Below are positions 51,487 to 63,000 of a stretch of DNA of 64,000 nucleotides, piece after piece. The translations under genes and the position numbers were made by a program. This DNA is from Parietichytrium sp. I65-24A (taxonomy: Eukaryota > Sar > Bigyra > Thraustochytrida > Thraustochytriidae), in assembly GCA_012862575.1 (NCBI GenBank), contig BLSF01000055.1, positions 238,096-302,095 on the forward strand, written 5' to 3'. The notes under the pieces are model-generated. The model was not told the DNA's origin, ran no database searches, and saw nothing but the letters and a program-made list of their open reading frames with translations. Each line of letters opens with the position of its first letter. Positions within the stretch are counted from its first letter, which is position 1.

Positions 51487-54400
51487 ACTCACACTGCAAT
51501 ACTAGTAAATTGATGTTACGAGTAAATTGAGATGTTACGAGCGGACAAGTTCGGTCGTTTGCGAAGCGGGACCCCCAGATTTCTGCACTGATTTCTGACT
51601 TCTGATTAAATATTGCCTTTTTTCTTTTCACAACAAAACGATCTCGTCGTTCGTACTTACTGACAGTGCTAGTGCACAAGTCCCCCCACTGGACGCTAAC
51701 GGTGTGGTAGCACACCGTGTAGCTAGCTCTAGGCCACGAATCCGTTTCACACGCTTCTGAAAAGACGACCTTTTCGTGACGCCAAAGTGCGCACTCACTC
51801 ACCCACTCTCTGAGTCGAGTCGGCGGGCTGAGCTTTTGATTGATTGTGCCAAAGAGAACTCATATTCACAGTCCAGTCAGAAACTGTTCTGCTATGACTG
51901 TGCAACAATTGGGTTAATAAATAGAGTGTCCACTTTTTTTTCGAGACTCATGGCATCAGGCTCGGCGAAAGGAACAGAAAGGGTGCGACCGGCCGCTCCT
52001 CCTCCTCCTCATCACCATCATTATCAATATTACCATCATCATCATCATCATCATTATCGAAGTTTGGTCGTGACGACATCTTTGTTTTCCAAAGTACTTC
52101 CCCGACAGCGACAGAAACAGCGATAGCGACAGAGATAGAGATAGACCTCGCCGTGCCGTGGACAGTTCTCGTTAGCACGCCTGTTTCCGCGCTGAGAGTG
52201 CTGGTCGTCTGATCGTCTGAGTCCTCCCCGTATAAACGATAAATTGTCGAGCCTAAAATGTTGCGCTTACTTGGTCGTCTGAAAAGACAGAAGAAAGGTA
52301 GGTTTGGAAAATAACCACTTGTTGGATCGACCTCCCTAGGCTTCCTTTCGCTCCACTATTCCAGGTCGGGCGGACAGGGTGAATTCCGAGCTTCAAAGTG
52401 TTTGTAAGGTTGCAACCCAACACGCGGGAGAGAATAGCGCTCGCCGTATGCGCTCGAGACGTGTGAATATCGTATAATACCACCGAGAAGCGACAATTCG
52501 CAAAGCTGATACAACGACATCGACGGCCGCTCTCACCAGCTCAACGGTCAATAGCTGGCGCGGAAACCGTGGAGGCTGGTATATGTCTCTCCTTCTTACA
52601 GTTCGCTAAAGTGAATAAACTATCACCCTCGCAGACGCTCTCGCTCTCGCCGCTTCCATTCCATGTCGCTCTGATACAAAGATGCCCGGATTACAGCAAT
52701 GCAACGTGAGAAGGACCCTCGCTGATGCGACACATCCCGCATTCTCTGAGCTCCATCTTCCACGAAACGCCAGTCGACAACAGCACAAACGCACTACATC
52801 CGTGCAATGCGGGCCTGAACCCCGGCGCGAAATGCGTCCCGGGATTCGGGGCGCCAGAGCCACCTTACCAGCCCGCGCTTATAGATGTATTATATATATT
52901 CCCACTTGCAGTTCAACATTTTCTTATTCTTTGTTATTTTTTTCACTCACTTATTATCACATATCGAAGTATTATGATGAAACAGCTCTCCATGCAACGC
53001 GGTTTTCGAATTTCGAAAAGGAGGTGTTCGACACCCTCGACCCGCATTGTGCCTATAAAAAGACAAAGACACAAAACCGCGAGGGTTGCGAGACTTTTGC
53101 GAGCCAAACCGGCCGACGGCGAAGGTGGACTTCCATGCAGAGCCGTTGCACTCCACTCACGACAAAGCCGTCTCTCCCGCCGTCGGTCCAGTTAGTTATT
53201 ACGTATCCGTTGCGAGCATACGGATTGCGCCGTCCTGCTGTGTCCTGCTACGCATAGTCTTCTGGGCCACGTGTATCACGTGTTCGCCACGCCAGCCGCC
53301 CTGACGAAGATCGCGGGGAAGGAACGATGGCTTAGACTTGAATCTCAACATTTTTTTGAATGACAATACTGTTTCGCTTTTGCTTTTTTTTGCATGCGCT
53401 TTCGCACATGACGTCACATCCTTGCCGCCTTCGCATTGACTCGCGAATTCGCTGGCTCAACGTTGCCTGTTTTCACGCATATTTTTCTCTTCCGCGGTCG
53501 CGACTTTCGGAGAGCCTTGGACTCTGCACGTTGTCCAAAAGGAGAAGGAAGGGCTGTCGCAACAACAGCAGCCTCAATCAGAACAGCAAGTTTCCTACTT
53601 CCTCCACCTCACTTTCTTTTTCACTTTCACACATTTTACATCTACTTGTTTCCAATTTTCTACTGATCTACTTTCTACCTCCTCATCGCTCTTTTCCCTT
53701 CCTTCTCCCCGAAAAACTATTTTCATCGCTCTTTTCACCGTACCGGAGATGATTAGGTGTGGCATAAGAGTCGGGGAATGTGTGCGTTGTGTACAGAAAG
53801 AAGTCGGACTTGTACACGGAATGGGACTGTCAGTGTGAGAAGACTTTGTAAGAGAGTTGGTGCTGAGAGAAATGAGAGCGTGGAGAGGTGTTGAGAATGG
53901 ACTGCTTGTATCAGAGAATGGACGAACGTTGATTGGATGGGTGGCGCTAAATGAAAACTTGTGAAGTTGATTACGACGACCCCTTCGCCGCAAGTTGTAG
54001 GAGCAGAGGCCGCGGATGGCCGCTTTTGGTGAGGAAGGTTTTCCCAGGCTGCATGTCTCGCTGTTTACTTTTACTTTTATTTCCACCTTTGTCTGTCTGA
54101 AAATTGCATGTTGACTTTTTAAAGTAAATCAACAATCAGAAGGTCAGGACTTCCTATTGCAAATTAGTGCAAGCCTAGATCGCGGTTTCAAAGTGTGCGA
54201 ACTTTTTCGTTAACACTTTGTAAAAACTTGTATAAAAGAGGACTGACAAATTATTGACTGGGAATGTGTGCAACTAAGGCCCCTCACCCGTTGACAATAG
54301 GTACTGGTGCTGACTGTGAGTTACACTCACTCACTCACAACATCTCACGACTCACAGTCAGTCCTCCAAGTCTCAATCCGATCTGATTTGGAGATCTGGA

Positions 54401-54935
54401 GAATATAGCTGGGCGTAGCGAAAGGAAAGTGTTCCGTCAGCATCGCTCAATTAATAACTCCAAGCTTGCTTGGCCGCAACAGAATCGAATAAAAAACATA
54501 TCGGTATCGGTCGATTCACTTCACCCGATGCGCACAAGAAGGCAAGGGCTGCAGAGTTGTAATTGTAATTGTAATTGGAATCGTGCCGTGAGTGCAAGCC
54601 TCGGCTGGAAGCGATCGAGTGGCGACTGTGAGTCCCCTTACCAACAGTAGCCCGCTTCGCAAGGCGCAGCGCCGGGCAGCGCAGTCCACAGGTCTCTAAG
54701 TGAGTTGAGTCCGGCAGGACGCGAACTCTCCGTGCTGACAGTCATCTTGCAGAGCTGCTGGGCAGGGGGGCAGAACGCGGCGATTGCACTCAAGTGACCG
54801 TCGTCATTGTCAGGCGCTCGCTCTCGCAGCTTCCCGGAAAGGCGAACGGCGAGCTCCCTCTCGATCTCTTTGTCCGGGACTCGGGGCAAAGGCGTCTGCA
54901 GGTTGGAAGCGATATAATTCATCTATGCGAACGAG
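51487..54935. other. Long intergenic region TPP2 / 7TM-RGS
   Basis: 3.4 kb, the longest gap. Open frames up to 191 codons are present on both strands but none shows a domain, and they overlap each other in several frames. It holds (CAT)n at about 52010-52055 and TTGTAATTGTAATTGTAATTG at about 54558-54576. Unrecognised RNA genes cannot be excluded. Confidence 0.45.
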
Positions 54936-54975
54936 ATGGACAACTTATTGGACAATGTGGTGCTCGGCGGGGTGA
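54925..54975 (+). promoter_or_regulatory. Upstream ORF overlapping the 7TM-RGS start
   Basis: An ATG at 54925, in a different frame, opens a 16-codon frame that ends at TGA 54973-54975, past the main ATG at 54936. It would reduce main-frame initiation if included in the mRNA. Confidence 0.45.
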
Positions 54976-56695
54976 TAGGGCTCCCGGCGATTTTGATCAT
55001 TCAATTAATTTGTTTTGTGAGGCTGAGGAAGAATCGTATCATCTCCGCGCTGGGTGTGCAACAAACAATGTACACTTCGGTGACAACAGCGCTGCTGGCG
55101 TCGTTTGGGATCGTGACTCTCATGGAAGAAAAGATGCAGTGCTCGCTATTCATGTTGTGGGGCACGATACCTGTGGCATTTGTGTGGCAAGCTTTCTTGT
55201 CGTACATGCAGCGTTTTCAAAAGCTTTATCGCAAGAATAAGTTTGGCGAGGATTTGACTTTTGGGAGCTCATGGAAAAATTCATTGGTCAATCTTTCACT
55301 TTCGCTCCAGGATCACTCCAGTCATGGTCGCCAGAAGAGGCTTGCCGCCGGATCAATCTGCTCTGGCCTCGTCATCGCGGTCTATGTCGTGTACATTATG
55401 CTTGGCTTGGAAGAGGACGAGGAAACCTGCGAAACAGCTCTGTGGCTCGTTGCAGATTGCATGCTCGGATCTGCAGGGTTGTACATCGTGGTGCTCCTCG
55501 GGGTCATCATAGACGTGGCAAAACAATCTTCGGAAGGCGATGCGCTAGGTATCAGGGTGATGCTCAAGCGAATGGCGTTGATTGCGATTTCCTCCATGGC
55601 AGCATTCGGCCCTATCTTTGTGCTCTCTATTTTCGATATCGTTGATTTGCACTATGCGTTCGTAGCGTTGGTGCCATTCATCATTGTGTTTCAGTTCTTC
55701 TTAGTGACTTGCCAGATTATCAAAGCATACAAAGACGAGCTCAAAACTAAGCGATTTCGCGAAGAAGCGGGCTTCGGGCGGCAAGATTCTATGAACCATG
55801 GTGGAAAAAAGACGGCTCAAGTCGCAACACTTGCAGCAGCCCAAAACAAAGAGCTGGTTCACTTGCAAGGCTTTTTAATGACGAGCGAGGGTTTCCTGGC
55901 AATGAAGGCTCACCTCAAGGCGGAGCTAGGGCTTGAGACCCTCTTTTTTGTGCTGCAGGCATATGCGTTCTCCGAGAGATTTTCAGCTCTCAGCGATACC
56001 TACACCTTTGAGGAGACCAACACGAAGAGAAAAGAGCGACGCAGCTCCTCTTTGATCGTCAGAAATCTCGAGAGCACCACGTTTGAGAAGTTGGAAGAGT
56101 CGCACAAAGTGTTGCTATCAATGGAGGAGCAGAAAGCAGCTCTCGTAAAGGAGCACAAAGAGGGCTCTACTGCTCTGTCTTCCGCGGTGCGTGGCAGCGA
56201 GGTCTCCTCTATCGAAAGCGAGGATCTCATGATGGAGGAGTGTTTGAGAATTTACAAGAAATTTGTGTCTCCAAGCGCGGAAATGCAAGTCAATCTCCCT
56301 TCCAGGCTTCTCGTGCCATTTCACGCCCTCAGGCGGCGCAAAGGAATAGAAACATTCTCTTCCCACACCCAACCTCCGAAGGGCTCCGCCGTTGAGTCGC
56401 ACGGGTTCGTCGCCACCCCAGATATTTTTGATGAGTGTGTCTTGGAGGTAATCACTATGGTAAGTTTACGCGGGCAACATTCAGGAGGATCTGAGGAACT
56501 AGCATAGGTCCTTCAAGGATTCGTGGTGTACTAACAGTGGATTCTCGTCTTTAGTTATACTATGATAGCTTTCAGCGCTTTTTGCATGATGCCAAGAATA
56601 AGGCACTGTGGAACACCTATCTTGCGCAAGCAAAAGAACTTGAGCTCCTACAAGAGTCAGACGATGCGGTGCAGCCAGCTCATTCCAAAGTTTAG
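54936..56695 (+). CDS. Seven-transmembrane RGS protein (AtRGS1-like layout), two exons
   Basis: Exons 54936-56459 and 56555-56695 join in phase 0 to 554 residues. Seven hydrophobic helices lie at about 8-29, 44-63, 68-90, 136-158, 172-195, 212-234 and 240-262. An RGS domain then fills ~305-540. It starts LQGFLMTSEGFLAMKAHLK, has LETLFFVLQAYAF, then CLRIYKKFVSPSAEMQVNLPS, then DIFDECVLEVITM. Exon 2 completes it with LYYDSFQRFLHD. A ~55-residue insert interrupts the domain. RGS domains speed GTP hydrolysis by G-alpha subunits. In plants the 7TM-RGS protein replaces a classical receptor as the regulator of a self-activating G protein. Whether this one senses a ligand is unknown. Confidence 0.9.
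56460..56554 (+). other. 7TM-RGS intron (95 nt)
   Basis: The donor is GTAAGT, with a perfect TACTAAC branch point at 56529-56535 and the acceptor CTTTAG ending at 56554. Splicing restores the end of the RGS domain. Confidence 0.92.
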
Positions 56696-57011
56696 TTCGT
56701 GCAACCGCCTTGTGCATGTAATCTGGTACCAATCCCCGGACTATCTCCAGTTCCCCTTTTCATGTAACTACCGTCCGTGAACCTTTGGTTCGTCGCAACA
56801 AAGAAGAGCTCGTTCGAGTAGCCTCAATAATCAGATTGCTGAAACATATTTTAAAGAATAAGTCTCTCTGCTTAGATGCCAGGATTCTCACGTCAGAAAG
56901 ATCAAGTAGAGCTTTTACGAGCGGCTCACTTCTGCATCCGATACACAACTGCTTTTTCTCTGCGCTGAAGAAAATGGAATGAATAGTGAGAAGAATTTAG
57001 TACGCTTACTA
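56696..57011. other. Convergent 3' region RGS / ASCC3
   Basis: 316 bp holding two 3' untranslated regions. Nothing else is recognised. Confidence 0.5.
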
Positions 57012-60000
57012 CTACAACAAGGTCACCGCCACCTTTTGGTCAAGACCTCTAACGGAGCCGGAGAGCAGGTAAACCTGAGGAGTCTGTCCGCTGTTTTCAA
57101 CCTCCAGCGGAATGTTGAATTCCGATTTACGAGGAAGTCCCATGACATGCTTGGATGCCACTAATTTGTTACCCTGTCCAACAAGAATCCACCACGAATA
57201 CTCTTTGGACTTTGGCATCCTCTGAAATGGCAAAGTCTTAGAATGCCTTTGTGATGCGATTTCTAGTGTGACATCGACTTTCCCGTCTTTCATGGTGCAG
57301 CTCGGTCGCACGTCGGGCAACTTTCCGAGCAGCTGCACCCCATCCGATGTTACACCATCGGCTTTTTTCAACGAATCATTCGCAGCAGCGCGGACGAGCT
57401 CGACCAAGGAGCTGTCCAGAGCACTCACGCTTTGACTCTGGGCTTTACCCTTGTATCCTCTACCAATTTGGGCAAGCGCAGGTTCGTTCCAGAACCGACC
57501 TTGCACAAGGCATTGACATGTCTGAATCAAGACCATGGCAAAATCGAGGTTCTCGGCATCCGTATAAATTGCACAGAGCTCAATTAGAGCGTTCAAAACT
57601 CTCAAGGTTTGGTCAAGGACTGATTTTCCGTCATTGATGTAATCCTTGATAGGGGCAGGCAGGCGTTTGCAGTGCGACTGCAGGAGCAAGAATGTCTTCG
57701 CGTGGGGCGAGTCCGCCGTCCAGCGAGCTTCAGTGAAAGGGTTCCAAGGCAATGCGTTTCCTAGGTCAGCATTGAGCTCGTCCTCGTTGTGCCGCACGGG
57801 TACCTCACTGTACTCGTGGGCGTCACTCAGCACTTCTAACGCGAGGCGGAATTTCATCTCCAATGGGAGCCCGGCATCTCGCGCCTGGAAAAACTCCTCA
57901 AACGTGCGCATCGAGCGGTAGTCCAGATAATAGAATGAACAAACCCGACCAACAGAAGTAGACTCCACGGTCCAGTTTGCGAGTTTCTTGTCCAGCAGAT
58001 CTTTATTTGCTTTTGCTGTGACAGACTCTTTGTTTTTCCAACTAGCGTCCGACCTGTTAGCCTTGGTTTTTTGCTTCTCCACTGCCGCGGTGAGCGCGCC
58101 AATCTTGTTGCCTTTTCCCAACTTTACACAGCCTGACAGCTCCAAATCAGAGAGAATCTGCCGAATGAGGCGAATGAGGAACAAAGCCACCGAGTCAGTG
58201 TCATTGCTCTCCAGACCGTAATAACTCGGATTCATAGGCAGTCTGCGAAAGAAGTAGGTCCAGGACAAGTAGTCCAGGGCGTCGCGCTCGGACTTTATAC
58301 TCCCAGCAGCGATTTCAGCGTTGATGTGATTGTGTAGAAATTCCGCCAAGTGCGATTCCACGGGGAACGGTTCGTAAAGAAACTTTTTGTAAAAGTCCTT
58401 CAAGCTTTCTTCAACAAAAATCATGGCTACCCCACTGTCATCGAACTGTGGCCGACCGGCGCGTCCCATCATCTGCAGAACATCTGTCACCGGAAAAGGT
58501 TGGTACCTCTTGGACTTGGCGTCGTAGTATTCCGTGCCCTTAATGATTACGAGATGTGCCGGGAAGTTGACCCCCCAAGCTAAAGTAGACGTGCACACGA
58601 GAACCTGAATTTTGTTCGAAAGATAGAGCTCCTCCACGAGGTCGCGATCCCTTGGATCCAGACCCGCGTGGTGGATGCCAATGCCAAACGCCAAGGTGTG
58701 CTTTAAGGTTTCGTCCACGACGCTGGTCATCAAAATAGGCTCGAGATCCTCGAATGGAATGTTGAGAAAGCGTCTCGGATCATCTGAAGCGGCGCATAAA
58801 GATATGAGATCTAGCGCCGTCAACCTGGTTTGCCGCCGTGATGCTACGAAGACGAGCACAGGCTTTTCTGGAGAGTGTGCCAGAATGGCCTGGAAACAGG
58901 GTTTGTTCATCGTCGCCATCCTCGGGCAGTAGTGCTTGCCCGGAAAACCGTGTATGTGCGCCTCCATGGGAACAGGCCTCACGGCTGGCCTGAAATTATA
59001 TAAACCAACGTCATCCTTAATCCCGAGCCAGTTAGCCAAGTCGTGAGCGTTGGCCAAGGCTGTCGAGAGCCCAATGATTCGCACCGGATTGCCCGTCGTT
59101 TCGGCGATGTATCTCATGCGCGTTACAAGCACTTCCAACACTGCTCCACGTTCTTCTCCGAGGAGGTGGATCTCGTCAATGATTACCAAGCGCACTTTTT
59201 TCACATAGTCCCTGTCTTGCCACATCCTCGTAGCTCCGTCCCATTTCTCAGGAGTGGTGATGAGAACGTCGGCGCGTTTGAGAACCGCTCCACTCGCAGT
59301 CACATCTCCGGTAAACTCCACCACGCGTTTTCCAAGCTTGCCTTCGATGGTTCGCCTCCACTCCTTCACGCGCTCAGAGACGAGGGCTTTCAGAGGGGCA
59401 ATGTACACAGTGATGGAGTCAGGATACTTTTGGAACATACGAAGCAAGGCAAGTTCGGCTGAGATGGTTTTCCCAGACCCGGTCGGCGCGCCAAGCAGCA
59501 CATTATGATCGGTGTGGTACAAGACGTGAAAAGCTTGGGTTTGGATGGGATTGAAATGCGTGAATTTGTGCTCGTAAAGCGCTTCAAAAGTTGCATTTCG
59601 TAATGCGGATCGAGGCAACGGTGTGAGCGGCAAAAGGTCAGTGTGCTGCTTGACCTGAGGGGGAAGAACTAGCTTGTCGAGAGTCAAGGGAATAACAGCT
59701 TCAGCGCCAAACCAGCTGTCGCTGAACACTCTGAGGTAATACTGTGGAGGAAGGGGCTCAAAGATTGGGATTGTGAACTCCCTCCTTGTGGAGCTGGTTG
59801 CCTCCAGAGCCGCAGAGACAAGAGCAGGGTGTACATTCTTGTGCACCACAAACGTGTCATCACCATCCCCTTCGTCCTCCTCCCCTTCAGCTGCACAATA
59901 TGCGCCAAGTCCGCCCGAAGATTCCTCCGAGGCATGCGACTTTCGAGCAGATCGCCAGTCTTCTCTGCGCAAGGTAAACCGCTCGGAATGATAGATCCAC

Positions 60001-63000
60001 TCCGAGTTTTGATCGTCGACCCAGAACCAAAAGTTCTGAACTGAGCCATGCAGGCGTTCCGTCCAATCAAAGTCTGGGTAAATGTCGATTGTGACTCGAA
60101 GGATGGACCGTGTGAGGGGCTGGAGATGCGCCTGGATACTCAGGTATGGGATCTTCTTGGACACTTTGAGAATTTTGTCACCCATCTTAGTGTGGTGAAT
60201 GAGGTGCCCGATTTCGTTTCCACTCATCTCGACCAGGTTTTCCAGGTGGCAAATGTCTCCCTTGTCTTCAAGACGCTGAACCGTCTCGGGCTGGATTAGC
60301 TGAGGCACCATCTGGCGGAGCGGATGGGAATAAGGTGGCCACCAGCATCGCTTGTCGAGCGCCGTGCAGATCATGAGCATTTTTTCGGCCATGCTGGACC
60401 ATCTCTTCTTGAGGGCAATTTCAAACACAGCTCTGGCGACGCGACTCATATTTTGTGAGATGTAGTTCATGTCGCTTGAGAGAGTGAATGTGTTGATATG
60501 AACGCGAGTGATATAACACTGCAAGAGCACAGCGGCTTTTCCGCGAGGGGAGTCCATTGGGGACAAGATGTCCAGGGCGCAGCCAGTGCGACGGAGCTTG
60601 CCTAGCTCGAGCATTTCTTCTTCTCGCACCTTGAGCTGATCAAATTCTGAGGCGTGGCACAGAACGTCCACTATTTGAGCGTCGGTCATGTTGGCCTTCA
60701 TCTTACTGTTGAAGATTTCAATCGTTCCGTGGCCAATGTAGTAATGCGAAGCTACGCGTCCGAGATCGGTGACACCGAAGGGAGACTGAAGATCCGGAAG
60801 TGAGTTGCCCATGAAAGGGGCATTGCTCCTAGCCGTGAGAGCAAAGCGAGCCATCTTGGCAGTATCCAAATTTCTTGCGGCATTGACAATAAGCTGCGCA
60901 CGGCGACGTAGGAGTGACGGATCCTGCTCCTTTTCCTTGTGAGTAATTCCGTAGCGCAGCGGATTCATCATCATTCGAATGTGCAAGAACGTGTACGAGA
61001 GCCACTCTACGGCTTCTTCCAGGTTTGTAACAGTTCCGGAGACTATCTCTGCGTTTAAGGCGTCTGCAAGATGTTTGTCAAGGGAGGATTCGAGCGGCTG
61101 GGCGTTGTTGAGCATGCTGAGGTACCTGTTGAGCTGATCATGGTCGGTAATAAGAACGGCTTCACCGCTGGTGTCGTATTGAGGCCGGCCAGCCCTGCCA
61201 AATGCCTGGAACACATCGGAAGCGTTCAGCTCTGTCAGACCACCTTTCTCAGCCACATAAACCTGGGTTCCCTTCACAATGACGGTGTGCACAGGAAGAT
61301 TCACACCCCAGGCGAGTGTGGCCGTGCAGCAGAGCACAGAAATCGCTCCTCGCTCAAACATCTTTTCAGTGAGCGATCTGTCTGCTCGCAGCATCCCAGC
61401 GTGGTGGATGCCGATTCCGCTCTGAAAGAACTCCCTCAAGTCGGCATTCCTTGACTTTGCCACATCCTTCTCAAATAGGTTGCGCGCCTTCTTGTTGATC
61501 GTGTTCTCTTTGAGGAACTGGTCGGAGAGCCCGAGCTTTCTTGCGGCTTCAAGGATGGCACGCGATGTTTTAGATGTGTCCTTGCGCGAGTGCACAAAAA
61601 TCATGGCCTGGTGACCACGGTTCACGCTGTCGGCGGCGCGCTCGTACGCGATATCGTTTAACATGCTGAGCTTTTTTTGGATGTTCTTTTCGATCACGCC
61701 AAGGAAGGTCTGCTGCAGCGGCACAGGCCTGTAAGAGTTGTCAAAGAAGAAGAGACCGTGGTGCATATCAACCCGCAGGAACCTCGCCACGTCTCCGTAA
61801 TTTGGAAGCGTCGCGCTCAGACCTACGATGCGCACCATCTTTTGCTTTTGCTCCACGAGACGGAGTGTCCGCGCGACAAGGGATTCGATGACCGGGCCAC
61901 GATCTTCGCCGATGAGATGCACCTCATCAATAATTAGAAGGCCGACGGCCTCCACGAGGGTGCCGTCCCCCGACTTGCGTGTGATGACGTCCCATTTCTC
62001 TGGGGTGGTGACAATGAGCTGTGTCTGGTCGATCTGGTGGCGGGTTAGCTGCATGTCCCCGGTGAGCTCCCTAACCTTGATGCCGAGCGGCTTGAGTCTC
62101 TCGCCAAACTTTTCCACGACCTCCTGCGCCAGAGCTTTCAGTGGGGCGACATAGATGATCTTGACTTTATGAATATCATCGGTGTGGCGCTCAATCTCTC
62201 GCACCACGGCGGTCATCGCTACGTTGGTCTTTCCGGCGCCAGTGGGGGCGCAGATGAGCAGATTCGTATTGGATTTGTAAGCCGCCTCGAACACCGCGCT
62301 CTGGAGCCTGTTGAGTGATTCGATGCCCTTGAATGCGACCTGAGCCAGGCTGTTAAACATCGAGATCGGCACCCTGTACTCCCCGGCGCCGCTGCTCGCC
62401 CGCGCGGGGGGCACCACCACCTGAATGTACCTGCCCTTCGATTCGTCACCGTCCCCTTCTGCGCCGGGCCCTGTGATCCGCTTGAAAGTCACGTGCTCCT
62501 CCTTCAACCCGGCTGGCCGGCTACCGGGCCGCATGTTGGGCAGCGCTACCTTTGGCGCGCCGCGTTCTACAGCCGAGTTGCGGTCCACTACCCCAATGGC
62601 GATTCCGCCGCCCGCGCCGGGCCGGGAACGCGGCGCAAAGTTTGGCGCAACGTCGCGCTCGCGCTTGGCCGCGCTGCCCCCAAAATCATTCCCGGGGCCG
62701 CTCCTCTGCGACTGCCGAGACGGGCGAGAAGAGCTCACAGGGTTGGAGAGCTCGGTGCGGTGCGCGATAAGCTCCTGCATGAACTCGAAAGTGCCTTCCG
62801 ACAGTCCCAGCAGGTCCAATAGCTGACCCTGCAGCATTTCGTCTGAGGCAGGGCCTCGCACCAGCGCAATTACAGACTGCTGCAGGTCGCCAGGAGTCAT
62901 GGCCGCGCTGTCGGTCTTGAGGCAGTGCAGCGTGCACTGCTCCTGTAGCCACGCATTCCAGTCGATCTCCTCGGTCATGTCTTTCTTAGGCGCGCCTGCA

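Noticed and set aside
53595-54086. Minus-strand frame of 163 codons in the TPP2/RGS gap
   Set aside because: Ser/Thr/Lys-rich with no family signature; other frames are open in the same place.
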